A DNA stretch of 64,000 nucleotides. It comes from Gammaproteobacteria bacterium HGW-Gammaproteobacteria-15 (GTDB lineage: Bacteria > Pseudomonadota > Gammaproteobacteria > Enterobacterales > Alteromonadaceae). Numbering within the stretch: the stretch's first letter is position 1; every line of letters starts with the position of its first letter. The notes beneath the pieces are model-generated. The model did not search any database, was not told where the DNA came from, and saw nothing but the letters and a program-made list of their open reading frames with translations. Position numbers and translations under genes: made by a program. The stretch is taken from NCBI GenBank assembly GCA_002840125.1, contig PGZF01000005.1, positions 496,001 to 560,000 of the forward strand. The letters are read 5' to 3'. This document shows positions 1 to 9,410 of this stretch, piece by piece.

Positions 1-17
1 TGTGTTGCCTTAACATA

Positions 18-1241
18 TTAACCACCACCTACCATATTGTTTAACGCTAAAATCGGCTGCAAAATCGCCATGACAATAAATAACACCATACCGGCCATTA
101 CTGCTACCAACACCGGCTCAAACACTTTTAACGACACTGTAACTAAGGTTTCAAACTCGCGGTCCTGCGTATTGGCGGCACGCTCGAGCATAGAATCCAG
201 CTGACCGCTTTTTTCGCCGCTGGCAACCATATGCAACATCATCGGCGGAAACAGCTTGGTTTGCTCCAACGCGTTTCGCAGCGACGTACCTTCACGCACC
301 CTGGCGGTAGCATCTGTTACGGCCTGGCGCATATAAGTATTGCTCAGCACATCGGCGCTAATACGCATAGCTTCCAGTAACGGCACGGCCGAGGCATTAA
401 GAATACTTAAGGTACGGGCAAAACGGGCGGTATTCAGGCCTTTGGTAACCTTGCCGATAATACGGCTTTTTAGCACCAGAGCGTCCCAGCGAAAACGAAA
501 TGCCGGTTTGCGCAGCGCCCGCTTAAACAGCACCAGCAACAGCATAAAGCCAATCAGTACAAAGATGCCGTAAGCGCGTAAAAAATCACTGGCGGCAATT
601 AAAAACAAGGTAGTGCCGGGCAACGTTTGGCCCATATGTTCAAACTGGCCGACAATTTTGGGTACCACCGCCGCCAGCAGAATTGATATCACCAGCACGG
701 CAAAACAGGTAAGAATAATAGGGTACAGCAGAGCCTGCAGAATCTGGCTGCGCATATGCTGGCGCTGCTCGGTGTAATCGGCCAGCCGGTTTAATACCTG
801 ATCCAAATGGCCGGATTTTTCCCCCGCGGCCACCATAGAGCGAAACAAATGGTCAAATACATACGGAAACTCGGCCAGGCCTTCTGCCAGGCTGTAACCT
901 TCTACTACCTTAGAGCGCACGGTCATCATCATATTGGTTAGCCGTGGCTTGTCGCATTGCTCGGCAACGGCCAGCAATGCGCTTTCTATCGGTAATGCGG
1001 CTTCAACCAGCGTAGCCAGCTGGCGGGTAATAAGCGCCAGCTCAGAAGCTGAAATATTACGCTTAAACCATTGCTTGCCCGAGGCGAGCATTTTTTCCTG
1101 CTGTGACGCCAGCGCTACGCTAACCGGAGTGAGTTTTTGCTCACGCAACAACGAGCGCGCATGGCGGGCGTTGTCGGCTTCCAGTACGCCTTTACTGTTT
1201 TTGCCTCTGGCATCCAGTGCCTGATATTCAAAGGCTGGCAC
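18..1241 (-). CDS. gspF: Type II secretion inner-membrane platform protein GspF
   Basis: Polytopic platform protein of the type II secretion system; in this family it links the cytoplasmic ATPase GspE to pseudopilus assembly. The 407 aa length is normal. Two tandem T2SSF helical domains (about 70-195 and 275-397) each run into a hydrophobic segment, and a further membrane helix lies near 220-240. The GTG start shares its G with the TAG stop of gspE, so translation is probably coupled. It is the last gene of a C-D-E-F run; gspG would be expected beyond the left edge, and bases 1-17 hold only spacer. Confidence 0.96.
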   Translation of the reverse strand: MPAFEYQALDARGKNSKGVLEADNARHARSLLREQKLTPVSVALASQQEKMLASGKQWFKRNISASELALITRQLATLVEAALPIESALLAVAEQCDKPRLTNMMMTVRSKVVEGYSLAEGLAEFPYVFDHLFRSMVAAGEKSGHLDQVLNRLADYTEQRQHMRSQILQALLYPIILTCFAVLVISILLAAVVPKIVGQFEHMGQTLPGTTLFLIAASDFLRAYGIFVLIGFMLLLVLFKRALRKPAFRFRWDALVLKSRIIGKVTKGLNTARFARTLSILNASAVPLLEAMRISADVLSNTYMRQAVTDATARVREGTSLRNALEQTKLFPPMMLHMVASGEKSGQLDSMLERAANTQDREFETLVTVSLKVFEPVLVAVMAGMVLFIVMAILQPILALNNMVGGG

Positions 1242-2752
1242 TATACATCCTCACGTGTAACGCGCAGCACTTCTTCCAGCGTGGTTTCGCCTCTGAGTAC
1301 TTTGCTAAAACCATCGGCGCGAATACTGGGACTGTGTTGGCGCACATATTTTTCAATGGCCTGCTCACCTTTGCCGTTGTGAATAAGTTCGCGGATATGT
1401 TCGTCTACCAGCAACAATTCATGAATACCGGTACGGCCACGGTAGCCGGTAAAATTGCATTGATCGCACCCTTTGGCGCGGTAGATCAGTACACCTTCTT
1501 TTTTGGTCACGCTTAGCAGGCTGCGCTCTTCTTTATCCGGCTCATGGGCTTCTTTGCAGTGGATACATAAGGTACGCACTAAACGCTGTGCCAGTACCCC
1601 CAGCAAACTGGACGATAATAAAAACGCTTCTACGCCCATATCTTCCAGCCGGGTAATGGCACCGGCGGCAGTATTGGTGTGCAGTGTAGATAACACTAAG
1701 TGGCCGGTTAAACTGGCCTGCACGGCAATTTGTGCAGTTTCAAGATCGCGTATTTCACCCACCATTACTACATCAGGATCTTGCCGTAATATAGCGCGCA
1801 AGCCACGGGCGAAGGTCATACTGACTTTGGTATTTACCTGGGTTTGGCCGATGCCTTCCAGTTCGTATTCAATCGGGTCTTCTACGGTAAGAATATTGCG
1901 ATCTTTAGTGTTAATTTCAGTTAAACCGGCATACAAGGTAGTACTTTTACCCGAACCGGTAGGGCCGGTAACCAGAATAATGCCGTGTGGTTTTAAAATA
2001 AGCTGCGAAAACGCCTGTTGCACTGACAAGGTCATGCCAAGATCAGCTAAGTTCAGGTGTGAATTGTTTTTATCCAGCAAACGCATTACCACCCGCTCGC
2101 CATGGCTGGACGGCATGGTAGATACCCGCACATCCACCGCCCGGCCGGCAATGCGCAAGCTGATCCGGCCATCCTGCGGCACGCGTTTTTCGGCGATATC
2201 CAGTTTGGCCATTACTTTAATGCGCGACACCAGCAGGCTGGACAAGCGCCGGTTTGGCCGCAGCACTTCGCGTAAAATACCGTCTACCCGAAAACGCACT
2301 ATTAAGGCTTTCTCAAAGGTTTCCACGTGAATATCGGATGCGCCCAGCTTAATGGCTTCACCCAGCATGGCGTTAATCAGCTTGATAATGGGCGCGTCGT
2401 CTTCGTTTTCCAGTAAGTCTTCGCTTTCCTGAATATCATCAGCCAGTGAAGCCAGGTTAACTTCATTGCCAATGTCTTCCATCAGTTGCTGCGCTTCTGA
2501 GGAATCCCGCTGGTAGCTGGCCTCCAGCATGGCTTCAAATTCTACCGCCGATAAGCGCTGAATTTGAAACGGCTCAGCCAGCATACGGCGCACTTCTAAC
2601 ACGGCAGCAGCTGTGGTCGCGGTATGAATATACAGCCGCCAACCTTCATCGGCCTGCAATTTCAGTAAGACACCATGGCGTTTGGCAAAACCAAACGGCA
2701 GGCGGATACGGCTGCTGGCAGGTTTTATCTGTTCTGCTTCCAGCGCATCCAT
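1241..2752 (-). CDS. gspE: Type II secretion ATPase GspE
   Basis: Cytoplasmic hexameric ATPase that powers pseudopilus assembly in type II secretion. Walker [10 protein letters not shown] is at residues 263-271. It is followed by the Asp box and Walker B region ([12 protein letters not shown]) and the His box (STLHTN). The zinc module typical of GspE is present, with CIHC at 396-399 and CDQC near 430. The N-terminal part (about 1-100) is the domain that docks to GspL. Length 503 aa is normal. The ATG overlaps the gspD stop by one base. Confidence 0.97.
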   Translation of the reverse strand: MDALEAEQIKPASSRIRLPFGFAKRHGVLLKLQADEGWRLYIHTATTAAAVLEVRRMLAEPFQIQRLSAVEFEAMLEASYQRDSSEAQQLMEDIGNEVNLASLADDIQESEDLLENEDDAPIIKLINAMLGEAIKLGASDIHVETFEKALIVRFRVDGILREVLRPNRRLSSLLVSRIKVMAKLDIAEKRVPQDGRISLRIAGRAVDVRVSTMPSSHGERVVMRLLDKNNSHLNLADLGMTLSVQQAFSQLILKPHGIILVTGPTGSGKSTTLYAGLTEINTKDRNILTVEDPIEYELEGIGQTQVNTKVSMTFARGLRAILRQDPDVVMVGEIRDLETAQIAVQASLTGHLVLSTLHTNTAAGAITRLEDMGVEAFLLSSSLLGVLAQRLVRTLCIHCKEAHEPDKEERSLLSVTKKEGVLIYRAKGCDQCNFTGYRGRTGIHELLLVDEHIRELIHNGKGEQAIEKYVRQHSPSIRADGFSKVLRGETTLEEVLRVTREDV

Positions 2753-4875
2753 TAGTCTTGCTTCCCTTGATCAACACCGGCAGGCGGTTGCTGCTTATTC
2801 ATATAATCATCAAAAGTAGGTGGCAGGGTTAATGAATCATCCCACTCTGGCAATACCACCTGCTTGGTATTTGGCATTAAGCGAATGCCCTCTTCCTCGC
2901 GCTTTAACTGCTCAGCACGGATATAGTTATATTTGGTTTTAGAAATACCGGAAATAGCCGAACCTTCACGCACTATGGTGGCTTTAATAAATACCATCAG
3001 GTTACGTTTTTGCTTGGTGACGCTGGTCGATTTAAACAAATGCCCCAAGATAGGAATATCACCTAAAATTGGCACCTTAGACTCACTTTCCTGCACGTCT
3101 TCGTCAATTAAACCACCCAGCACTACGGTGGCGCCGTCATCTGCCATAACTGTGGTTTTAATTTCACGCTTATTAATGGTGATATCCACCGCAGTAGCAC
3201 CACCAATGCTGGACACTTCCTGCTCGATGGTCAGTTGCACTGCATCGCCTTCGTTAATTTGCGGTGTCACTTTAAGCTTAATACCCACTTCCTGGCGCTG
3301 TACCTGCTGGAACGGGTTGGTATTATTAGAACCGGTGGTAGAGCCGGTAATTACCGGTACTTCCTGGCCTACCAGAAAGAACGCTTCCTGGTTATCCATG
3401 GTAGTAATATGTGGGGTGGCCAGTACATTAGAATTTGTACTGGTGCGCACAGCCTGTATAAGGGCAGCCCAATCGCCGCTGACAAAACCCAGCAAAGCCC
3501 CATTTAATCCGCCCAATACCTGCCCTGCAAGCGTGTAGTCACCTTCCGTATCAGGAACAGGTACGGTCACGCTGGGCACGCCAGGAATAGTTGATTGTTC
3601 AACCCGTGGCGGATTTTTAATTGGCCTAGCCGCAAGAGCAGCGCCTGCAGCATCAATAATAGAAATGGTATTGCCATTACTAAAGTTAGTACCACCACCG
3701 TTTTTATTAAGCCATTGCACACCTAAATCGGTGCCATCCCCTTCAAATACTTCAACAATAATGGCTTCAACCAGTACCTGGGCACGGCGGATATCCAGCT
3801 GACGCAGCACTTCCTCTAACGAGCGCATCATATCCGGCTGGGCGGTGATCACCAGTGAGTTACTGTCGGCGTGGGCTTCAATACTGATAGCCCGGCCGCT
3901 ACTTGCTGCGGCACCACGGCCACCCTGAGCGCCTGCCGCGCCGCTACCGCCCTGCACTTCAGCCACTATAGATTCACTTACGCCTTTTAATACCGGCACC
4001 AGTTCTTCCGCTTTGGCATATTTTAAATAAAACACCCGGGTATTGCCGCTGGTTTGCAGCTCGCTGTCCAGCCGTTTGGCCAGTTCAATAACGCGCTGGC
4101 GCGCCTGCAATTCGCCGCTTACAATCACGCTGTTGGTGCGCTCATCGGCCACGATACGTGGTACCAGAAAATCCGGTTGCTCGGCCCGGCCCTGGCTTTT
4201 ATAAATACTTTCAAGTATCCGCACAATTTCCGGTGCCGAGGCGAACTGCATTTTGACAATTTCCAGTTCCTGATCGCCGGCTTTATCTACACGCTGAATA
4301 ATATCTACCAGCCGGTTTACCACGGCGGCCGGGCCGGTCATCATAATCACGTTAGAGGGATCGTAGTTTACTACGTGGCCGCCACCGGCCTGGTTACTAA
4401 ACTGGCGCAATAACGGCGCCAGCTCGCGTACCGATACATTACGTACCTGCACCACCCGGGTAACCATTTCGTCGCCCTGGCCCGGTGCATCATCGGTGAC
4501 CACCGGAATATTGCTGGTTTTGGCGTCTTTATTACGCACTACCTTTAATACGCCATTATCCATTTCCACTACCGCAAAGCTGTAAACTTCGAGCACGTTA
4601 AGGAAAAACTGATAATACTGTTTCTCATTCAGCATTTCGTAGCTGCGCACATTAATACGGCCACGCACCTGCGGATCAACAATAATGGTTTTTTTCAGGT
4701 TCATGCCGACGATATTAATAAATTCATTAATATCGGTACCTTTGAAGTTAGGTGAATACATCACCTCTTCCTGTGCTACAACAGTAACACCAGGAACAAC
4801 GGCAGTGAGCGCAGCCGCCACCAGCAAACTGGCCAGCGAACGACGGGAAAATAAAGAAAATTGCCCTGATTTCAT
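2752..4875 (-). CDS. gspD: Type II secretion outer-membrane secretin GspD
   Basis: Forms the outer-membrane channel of the type II system. A signal peptide with hydrophobic core [21 protein letters not shown] opens the protein. N0 (about 35-110) and N1-N3 ring domains follow, interrupted by a Gly/Ala/Ser-rich linker near 310-325. The C-terminal secretin barrel carries the conserved [14 protein letters not shown] stretch. Length 707 aa is within the family range. The tail after about residue 650 is polar and could be the pilotin-binding S domain. It lies 27 bp downstream of gspC and overlaps gspE by one base. Confidence 0.96.
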   Translation of the reverse strand: MKSGQFSLFSRRSLASLLVAAALTAVVPGVTVVAQEEVMYSPNFKGTDINEFINIVGMNLKKTIIVDPQVRGRINVRSYEMLNEKQYYQFFLNVLEVYSFAVVEMDNGVLKVVRNKDAKTSNIPVVTDDAPGQGDEMVTRVVQVRNVSVRELAPLLRQFSNQAGGGHVVNYDPSNVIMMTGPAAVVNRLVDIIQRVDKAGDQELEIVKMQFASAPEIVRILESIYKSQGRAEQPDFLVPRIVADERTNSVIVSGELQARQRVIELAKRLDSELQTSGNTRVFYLKYAKAEELVPVLKGVSESIVAEVQGGSGAAGAQGGRGAAASSGRAISIEAHADSNSLVITAQPDMMRSLEEVLRQLDIRRAQVLVEAIIVEVFEGDGTDLGVQWLNKNGGGTNFSNGNTISIIDAAGAALAARPIKNPPRVEQSTIPGVPSVTVPVPDTEGDYTLAGQVLGGLNGALLGFVSGDWAALIQAVRTSTNSNVLATPHITTMDNQEAFFLVGQEVPVITGSTTGSNNTNPFQQVQRQEVGIKLKVTPQINEGDAVQLTIEQEVSSIGGATAVDITINKREIKTTVMADDGATVVLGGLIDEDVQESESKVPILGDIPILGHLFKSTSVTKQKRNLMVFIKATIVREGSAISGISKTKYNYIRAEQLKREEEGIRLMPNTKQVVLPEWDDSLTLPPTFDDYMNKQQPPAGVDQGKQD

Positions 4876-4902
4876 TAATTTATAACCAATTAGTTTTAAT
4901 AA

Positions 4903-5847
4903 TTATTGTGACAGATTAACCAGAATATCCCTGATCTCGCCATCGCGCTCTATTTTTATTGCCGCTTCTTTGGCATCGCGCAATTCATTAATTACGTTCA
5001 TTGCCTGCTGCATATCATTTAACCGAATACCATTAATTTCTACCGCCAGATCATTGGGCTGCAAGCCAAGCTGGGTAAATAATGACGGGTCTTTACCGGG
5101 CATTAAGCGGTACCCCGCCAGCTGCCCGTTGTCCCGGTGTGGTGACACCCGGATATAATCGAAAAATTTCATCGGCTGGGCAATCAGTTCGTCACGGCGC
5201 GCATCGAAATCTTCGCTTACCTGCAATGGCTGCATTTCCATCGGTTCAGGTGCCGGCGCCATATCCATTATGGGCTCGTCTGTTTGCTCATCAGCGCGGC
5301 CAAGGCCGGCATTAGCCTGCGCAATTTTGGTGTATTCAAAGCCATCCAGCATCAGGGTTTCATAGCGGCCGGCTTGTTGTAGTAGCACCCGGTCTGACAA
5401 CACTTGTTTTAACACTGCACTGGTGCCTTCGATGGTATCGTCAATGGCATAGGTTGCTTCGCTGCCACGGCTTTCTATAATAGCACTACCCTGGTTTGGG
5501 CTGGCACCCACCGCTACCAGGCCGGTTAACTTAACATTTAGCTGGGTTTTTGGCGCTTCAGTCACTACCGGTGCGGCCTGTTGTACCGGCACGGCAGATG
5601 CTTTGCCAAACAATGAAAATCTGGTTAACGCGGCCAGGTTAACGCCACCGCTTTGTTTAACAGCTGCAGGGCCAGTGGCCGGTGGTAAAGCATTATTTTC
5701 CGGCGCAGGCACTAACTGCCAGCTAAAGCGTGCCAACAACCATGCCAGTACAATAACCAAAACCAGGTTCAGCCCCTGCTGCACCCGGTTTAACGGCACT
5801 TTTTGTAGTTGTCTCACTAACTGCTGCGTGTCTAATAACGGCTTCAT
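4903..5847 (-). CDS. gspC: Type II secretion inner-membrane/periplasmic protein GspC
   Basis: Bitopic protein connecting the inner-membrane platform to the GspD secretin. One membrane helix lies at about residues 25-44 (LNLVLVIVLAWLLARF). A periplasmic homology region follows (about 95-170, starting near LTRFSLFGKA). A C-terminal PDZ domain (about 225-314, with GYRLMPGKDP and LGLQPNDLAVEINGI) is thought to help substrate recognition. Length 314 aa is typical. It is first in the gsp operon, divergent from hslR, with the promoter presumably in the 169 bp between them. Confidence 0.94.
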   Translation of the reverse strand: MKPLLDTQQLVRQLQKVPLNRVQQGLNLVLVIVLAWLLARFSWQLVPAPENNALPPATGPAAVKQSGGVNLAALTRFSLFGKASAVPVQQAAPVVTEAPKTQLNVKLTGLVAVGASPNQGSAIIESRGSEATYAIDDTIEGTSAVLKQVLSDRVLLQQAGRYETLMLDGFEYTKIAQANAGLGRADEQTDEPIMDMAPAPEPMEMQPLQVSEDFDARRDELIAQPMKFFDYIRVSPHRDNGQLAGYRLMPGKDPSLFTQLGLQPNDLAVEINGIRLNDMQQAMNVINELRDAKEAAIKIERDGEIRDILVNLSQ

Positions 5848-6016
5848 TGCACACTTCTACTTTAAGAGAGGAATTTATCTTACCCAGTTGTCCGGCAGCC
5901 AACAAGGCCAGCACCGCAATTTACAAGGTATTAACCATGTTTTTTTCGTATCTGCCGCCATTTCGCCTGCTTTGGCACTATAATGGCGATCTTAGTTCGA
6001 CCACACAGTGTAAATT

Positions 6017-6430
6017 ATGTCGTCAGCAAAACAATCCGCGCAGGACAGCCCCCCAACGTTACGTTTAGATAAATGGCTGTGGGCCTGCCGCTTTTATAAA
6101 ACCCGCGCTTTGGCCAAAGAGATGATCGAAGGCGGTAAAGTACATTATAATGGCCAGCGCTGCAAAGCCAGCAGAACGGTAGAAACCGGCGCCACAGTGC
6201 GCCTGCCGCAGGGCACGGATGAAAAAGTGGTAATAGTGCTGGGTTTGTCGGAAAAACGCCTGGCCGCGCCTCTGGCACAACAGCTGTACGAAGAAACAGC
6301 CGACAGCATAGAGCAACGGTTGAAACGGGCTGAACTTAGAAAAACTAACAGCCTGTTTGCACCGCACCCGGATACCAAACCAGACAAAAAAGAGCGGCGT
6401 AAGCTGCTTTTATTAAAATCGCAGCAGTAA
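6017..6430 (+). CDS. hslR: Ribosome-associated heat shock protein Hsp15
   Basis: Small S4-domain RNA-binding protein. In E. coli, Hsp15 recognises 50S subunits carrying a stranded peptidyl-tRNA and helps recycle them. The S4 fold fills residues about 15-75 (LRLDKWLWACRFYKTRALA, then GGKVHYNGQRCKAS). The C-terminal tail is strongly basic (KPDKKERRKLLLLKSQQ), as expected for rRNA contact. Length 137 aa matches the family. hslO follows 9 bp downstream in the same order as in enteric bacteria, suggesting a shared heat-shock transcript. Confidence 0.95.
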   Translation: MSSAKQSAQDSPPTLRLDKWLWACRFYKTRALAKEMIEGGKVHYNGQRCKASRTVETGATVRLPQGTDEKVVIVLGLSEKRLAAPLAQQLYEETADSIEQRLKRAELRKTNSLFAPHPDTKPDKKERRKLLLLKSQQ

Positions 6431-6439
6431 GAGAACAGC

Positions 6440-7288
6440 ATGAATTCAGATAATTTATTCCGCTTTTTATTTCAAAACCGCAACGTGCGCGGCGAGCTGG
6501 TGCAACTGGCTGACAGCCTGGATCAAATGTTACTGCACCACGACTACCCACAGCCGGTAAAACAACTGCTGGCCGAACTGGTTGCGGCCACCAGTTTATT
6601 AACTGCCACGTTAAAACTGGATGGCGATATTGCCGTACAAATTCAGGGCGATGGCCCAATACGTTTTGCGGCGGTAAATGGCACTGATCAACAGCAGTTT
6701 CGCGGTGTAGTGCGGATGCAGGCAGAAATTTCCGGTGACAGCTTTCGCGATCTGATCGGCGAAGGCTATCTGCTGGTAACCATTACACCAAAACAGGGCG
6801 AGCGTTATCAGGGTATTATTCCGCTAAGCGGCGATAGCTTAACCAGTACCCTGGAAGCCTATTTCGCCCAGTCAGAGCAACTGCCCACCCGCTTATACCT
6901 GTATACCGACTTACAAGCAGCACACTGCCGCGCGGCGGGTTTTATGTTGCAGGTACTGCCGGTAGATCAGCAAAAAGCTAAAGCCGACTTCGAAGATTTA
7001 GTGATGTTAAGCGATACTCTAACCAAAGACGAAATATTCAGCCTGCCGGCCGAGCAACTGCTATACCGCTTATTTCATCAGGAAGAAGTCGAGCTGTTTG
7101 CCCCGCAGCCAGTCAGTTTTGTTTGTGGTTGTTCAAAAGAGAAATGCGCCTCAGCTATTATCAGCCTGGGCCGTGACATCATTAATGAACATATCGCCGA
7201 AGGCAAACTGGATATTAACTGCGAATACTGCAACAAAAACTACCACTTCAGCCCGGACGATTTAACTGCTTTGCTGCAGCAAATGTAG
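6440..7288 (+). CDS. hslO: Redox-regulated chaperone Hsp33
   Basis: Cytoplasmic holdase activated by oxidation: four cysteines release zinc and form disulfides under peroxide or bleach stress. The C-terminal zinc switch is visible as CGC (in VCGCSKEKC) followed by CEYC about 30 residues later. The N-terminal Hsp33 core fills residues 1-230. Length 282 aa is typical. A GAGAACAGC ribosome-binding stretch precedes the ATG. It shares an operon with hslR; a GC-rich hairpin follows its stop. Confidence 0.96.
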   Translation: MNSDNLFRFLFQNRNVRGELVQLADSLDQMLLHHDYPQPVKQLLAELVAATSLLTATLKLDGDIAVQIQGDGPIRFAAVNGTDQQQFRGVVRMQAEISGDSFRDLIGEGYLLVTITPKQGERYQGIIPLSGDSLTSTLEAYFAQSEQLPTRLYLYTDLQAAHCRAAGFMLQVLPVDQQKAKADFEDLVMLSDTLTKDEIFSLPAEQLLYRLFHQEEVELFAPQPVSFVCGCSKEKCASAIISLGRDIINEHIAEGKLDINCEYCNKNYHFSPDDLTALLQQM

Positions 7289-7295
7289 TATTTCA

Positions 7296-7335
7296 ACAGC
7301 CGTCGCTCAGACGGCGGCTGTCATTTTACTTTTTG
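7296..7335. terminator. Hairpin between convergent hslO and FKBP genes
   Basis: A 10 bp stem with one G:T pair (ACAGCCGTCG, loop CTCAGA, CGGCGGCTGT) is followed on the plus strand by a T-rich stretch ending near 7335. It sits between two convergent stops, so it probably ends hslO transcription. The minus-strand tail is less T-rich, so action on the isomerase transcript is less certain. Confidence 0.6.
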
Positions 7336-7345
7336 TTTCTGATGC

Positions 7346-7687
7346 TTAATCATCCCGTGTCAGTACTTCCAGCAGCTCAATCTCAAAAATAAGATTACTG
7401 TTGGGCGGGATCATAGCGCCAATCTGGCGCTCGCCATACGCCAGCGCAGCCGGTACCCACAGCTTACGTTTGCCACCGGTTTTCATGCCCTTAAGACCTA
7501 AAATCCAGCCCTGAATCACCCGGTTATTGCTCAGCACTATCTGAAACGGCTCACCGCGTTTGTAGGACGAATCAAACTCAGTGCCATCTTCCAGCCAGCC
7601 ACGGTAATGCGCAGTAATCAGCGCCCCGCGCTCAGCGGCTTTGCCAGTGCCTTCGATAAGGTCTTCAATTTTTACTTCGGCTTGCAT
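7346..7687 (-). CDS. FKBP-type peptidyl-prolyl cis-trans isomerase
   Basis: Single-domain FKBP isomerase that catalyses prolyl bond rotation; there is no signal peptide, so it is probably cytoplasmic. Family residues are clear: YRGWLEDGTEFDSSY, VIQGWILGLKGMKTGGKRKLWVP, LAYGERQIGAMIPPNSNLIFEIELLEV. The 113 aa cover only the FKBP fold, lacking the insert-in-flap of SlyD and the dimerisation domain of FklB. It is convergent with hslO and monocistronic. Confidence 0.93.
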   Translation of the reverse strand: MQAEVKIEDLIEGTGKAAERGALITAHYRGWLEDGTEFDSSYKRGEPFQIVLSNNRVIQGWILGLKGMKTGGKRKLWVPAALAYGERQIGAMIPPNSNLIFEIELLEVLTRDD

Positions 7688-7762
7688 GGTTTAGTCTTTA
7701 GATAAGATTAATGCCGGCATTATAGCGGGGTAATAAACACAATAAAAATTGGCTGAATTTTG

Positions 7763-8049
7763 TTAGTCAATGTCAGTTAAATGCATTCGGCTTCTGATTA
7801 CCGCGACTACTTCAATCTGATCAGGTTTGATGTAATAAATAATCCGGAATCCCTGTATAGCACCTCACGAATTTGCGCCAGATTATACTCAGGCACTATT
7901 CTGCCGGATAAAGGATGTTGGGCGATTTGCTCAGAGCGGCGTGTTATTTCATCAACCGTTTTAAGTGCATAAACTGTTGAGTCCGAAGCGATGTATTGAA
8001 AAATAGCATCAAGATGTTCTGCAGCATTTGCAGACCAAAGTACTTTCAC
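7763..8049 (-). pseudogene. Frameshifted RelE/ParE-family toxin
   Basis: The open frame from GTG at 8049 gives a ParE-like toxin start (MKVLWSANAAEHLDAIFQYI, then LSGRIVPEYNLAQIREVLYR). It then becomes unlike the family and stops at 7807. Adding one G at the run at 7851-7853 restores GFRIIYYIKPDQIEVVAVI, the expected C-terminal half, ending at a TAA at 7763. Family members need this half for the folded sheet and active site, so the toxin is probably inactive. A sequencing error in the G run is the alternative. It lies 11 bp after the antitoxin gene. Confidence 0.8.
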
Positions 8050-8060
8050 TTAGTTCACTC

Positions 8061-8249
8061 TTACTCAGGCAAGCCGTATTTTTGCCGGATTTCCTGCACA
8101 GATTGCAGTTTGCCCTGTTCACTGTCACGTAAACCGTTTTCTATCGCCTGGCGCACGTAAATCTGCTCCATCAGATCGTCCCAGGTGGCATCAGCGGGCA
8201 GTTTATCTATCAGTTTATGGGCTTCATCTTTTCTTAACGGGCTTGGCAT
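8061..8249 (-). CDS. Putative addiction-module antitoxin, partner of the ParE-like toxin
   Basis: A 62 aa acidic protein with the pattern of small antitoxins paired with RelE/ParE toxins: LIDKLPADATWDDLMEQIYVRQAIENGLRDSEQGK. A short C-terminal tail (QEIRQKYGLPE) would wrap the toxin. It is intact, is preceded by a GGAG-like site (AAGGAGATGCAACC) and lies just upstream of the broken toxin. Neutralising a toxin is a family inference. With the toxin frameshifted it may be a relic or may serve another partner. Confidence 0.8.
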   Translation of the reverse strand: MPSPLRKDEAHKLIDKLPADATWDDLMEQIYVRQAIENGLRDSEQGKLQSVQEIRQKYGLPE

Positions 8250-8302
8250 GGTTGCATCTCCTTCAATGCAGTAATTGTTGGCCGGATGCGAGTGAAAAGC
8301 AA

Positions 8303-8512
8303 TTAAAAAGCAGCGGTATGTTGGTTAACGTAACAGCTTACCAAAACAACAAGGGCGTCATCTTTTGAATTACGCCCTTTTCGGTTGTATGAGCCTTTGC
8401 CCTTTTTCGCCTTAACCACCCTGGTTTGAAACAACTTACTGGTGACTAAGGCCTTTATCGCATTATCGCGGATCTCGCCGCGGCCATGCTCGAACGCCGC
8501 TGGTTTACTCAT
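8303..8512 (-). CDS. arfA: Alternative ribosome-rescue factor ArfA
   Basis: Rescues ribosomes stalled on non-stop mRNA when tmRNA is overloaded, by recruiting RF2. The conserved core is clear: RGEIRDNAIKALVTSKLFQTRVVKAKKGKGSYNRKGR across residues about 11-47. The C-terminal tail after residue 54 is hydrophobic (ALVVLVSCYVNQ). In E. coli such a tail makes full-length protein unstable, and the active form comes from mRNA cut or ended inside the gene. A hairpin spanning codons 45-54 here fits that arrangement. Length 69 aa is normal. Confidence 0.92.
   Translation of the reverse strand: MSKPAAFEHGRGEIRDNAIKALVTSKLFQTRVVKAKKGKGSYNRKGRNSKDDALVVLVSCYVNQHTAAF
8342..8379 (-). promoter_or_regulatory. 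Intragenic hairpin in arfA (non-stop mRNA generator)
   Basis: Within the arfA reading frame the mRNA reads AAGGGCGT, a 13 nt loop, then ACGCCCTT, followed by the T-rich GTTGTTTTGG. The 8 bp stem is perfect (8351-8358 with 8372-8379). In E. coli an RNase III hairpin, and in some relatives a terminator, inside arfA yields a truncated, stop-less mRNA that makes ArfA dependent on tmRNA failure. The position here, after the conserved core and before the hydrophobic tail, matches that role. Whether it acts as cleavage site or terminator cannot be told. Confidence 0.75.
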
Positions 8513-8673
8513 ATTACTACTCCTGATTAAAAAACGTGCACAGTGTAACCGTATGCTTTGGCCTGGGCAACGGCAATAAGTTCGACCGCTAGCTGTGTTT
8601 AATCACGGCAAAAGCTGACTGTCTATACTGAAGTAGTACCAGCATCTTTTAAACCAGTTTAAAGGGGCAGCAG

Positions 8674-9405
8674 ATGACTAAACAAGCCAGCTTATACCGG
8701 ATGGAAACAGACGAGCATATTTGCCCTTTTGGTCTGAAGTCCAAAGACTTATTGCAACGTCAGGGTTATAGCGTGTCAGATCACAAGCTGACATCACGCG
8801 AAGAAACTGACCGCTTTAAGCAGCAACACGATGTAAAGACGACACCACAGACCTTTATCGACGGCGAGCGCATCGGCGGTTATGACGCATTGCGGCAGTA
8901 TTTTAATATGGGTGAAGCCGGACAGCAGGGCACCACCTACACGCCGGTGATCAGCATTTTTGTTATTGCCTTGCTGACCTCGCTGGCGGTGGTATTTGCT
9001 AATAATCTGACCGGCGGCGTAATGCAGGTTATTGAGCTTTTTGTGGCATTAACGATGGTTATGTTGGCAGTACAGAAGCTGCGCGACCTATACACCTTTT
9101 CTAACTCGTTTATTACTTACGATTTACTGGCGATGAAGCTGATCCCTTACGCCTATGTTTATCCCTTTCTGGAGGCCTACGCCGGTCTTGGTATGATAGC
9201 GGGTCTGCCTGCCATTCTGGTGGCACCGGTATCGATTTTTATTGGTGCCGTGGGCGCAATCTCCGTTATCAAAGCGGTATATATCGATAAGCGAGAGTTA
9301 ACCTGTGCCTGCGTGGGCGGCGACAGCAAGGTACCGCTGGGGTTTGTGTCGCTTACCGAGAACCTGTTTATGTTAGCCGCAGGGGGGTGGATGTTTATAC
9401 GTTAG
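8674..9405 (+). CDS. Glutaredoxin domain fused to a MauE-like membrane domain
   Basis: Residues 1-85 form a glutaredoxin: monothiol-like CPFG at 17-20, the cis-proline segment TTPQTFIDG and the glutathione-binding GGYDAL. After a linker, about four membrane helices follow (residues about 92-240), resembling the DoxX/MauE type. This part contains a CAC-VGG motif (TCACVGGDSKVPLG), a possible second redox site. The protein probably passes electrons or thiols at the inner membrane; the substrate is unknown. A GGGGCAGCAG site precedes the ATG. It stands alone. Confidence 0.8.
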   Translation: MTKQASLYRMETDEHICPFGLKSKDLLQRQGYSVSDHKLTSREETDRFKQQHDVKTTPQTFIDGERIGGYDALRQYFNMGEAGQQGTTYTPVISIFVIALLTSLAVVFANNLTGGVMQVIELFVALTMVMLAVQKLRDLYTFSNSFITYDLLAMKLIPYAYVYPFLEAYAGLGMIAGLPAILVAPVSIFIGAVGAISVIKAVYIDKRELTCACVGGDSKVPLGFVSLTENLFMLAAGGWMFIR

Positions 9406-9410
9406 ACGGC

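Noticed and set aside
1503..2330. Long plus-strand open frame opposite gspE
   Set aside because: It mirrors the codon pattern of gspE on the other strand and has no protein-like family features.
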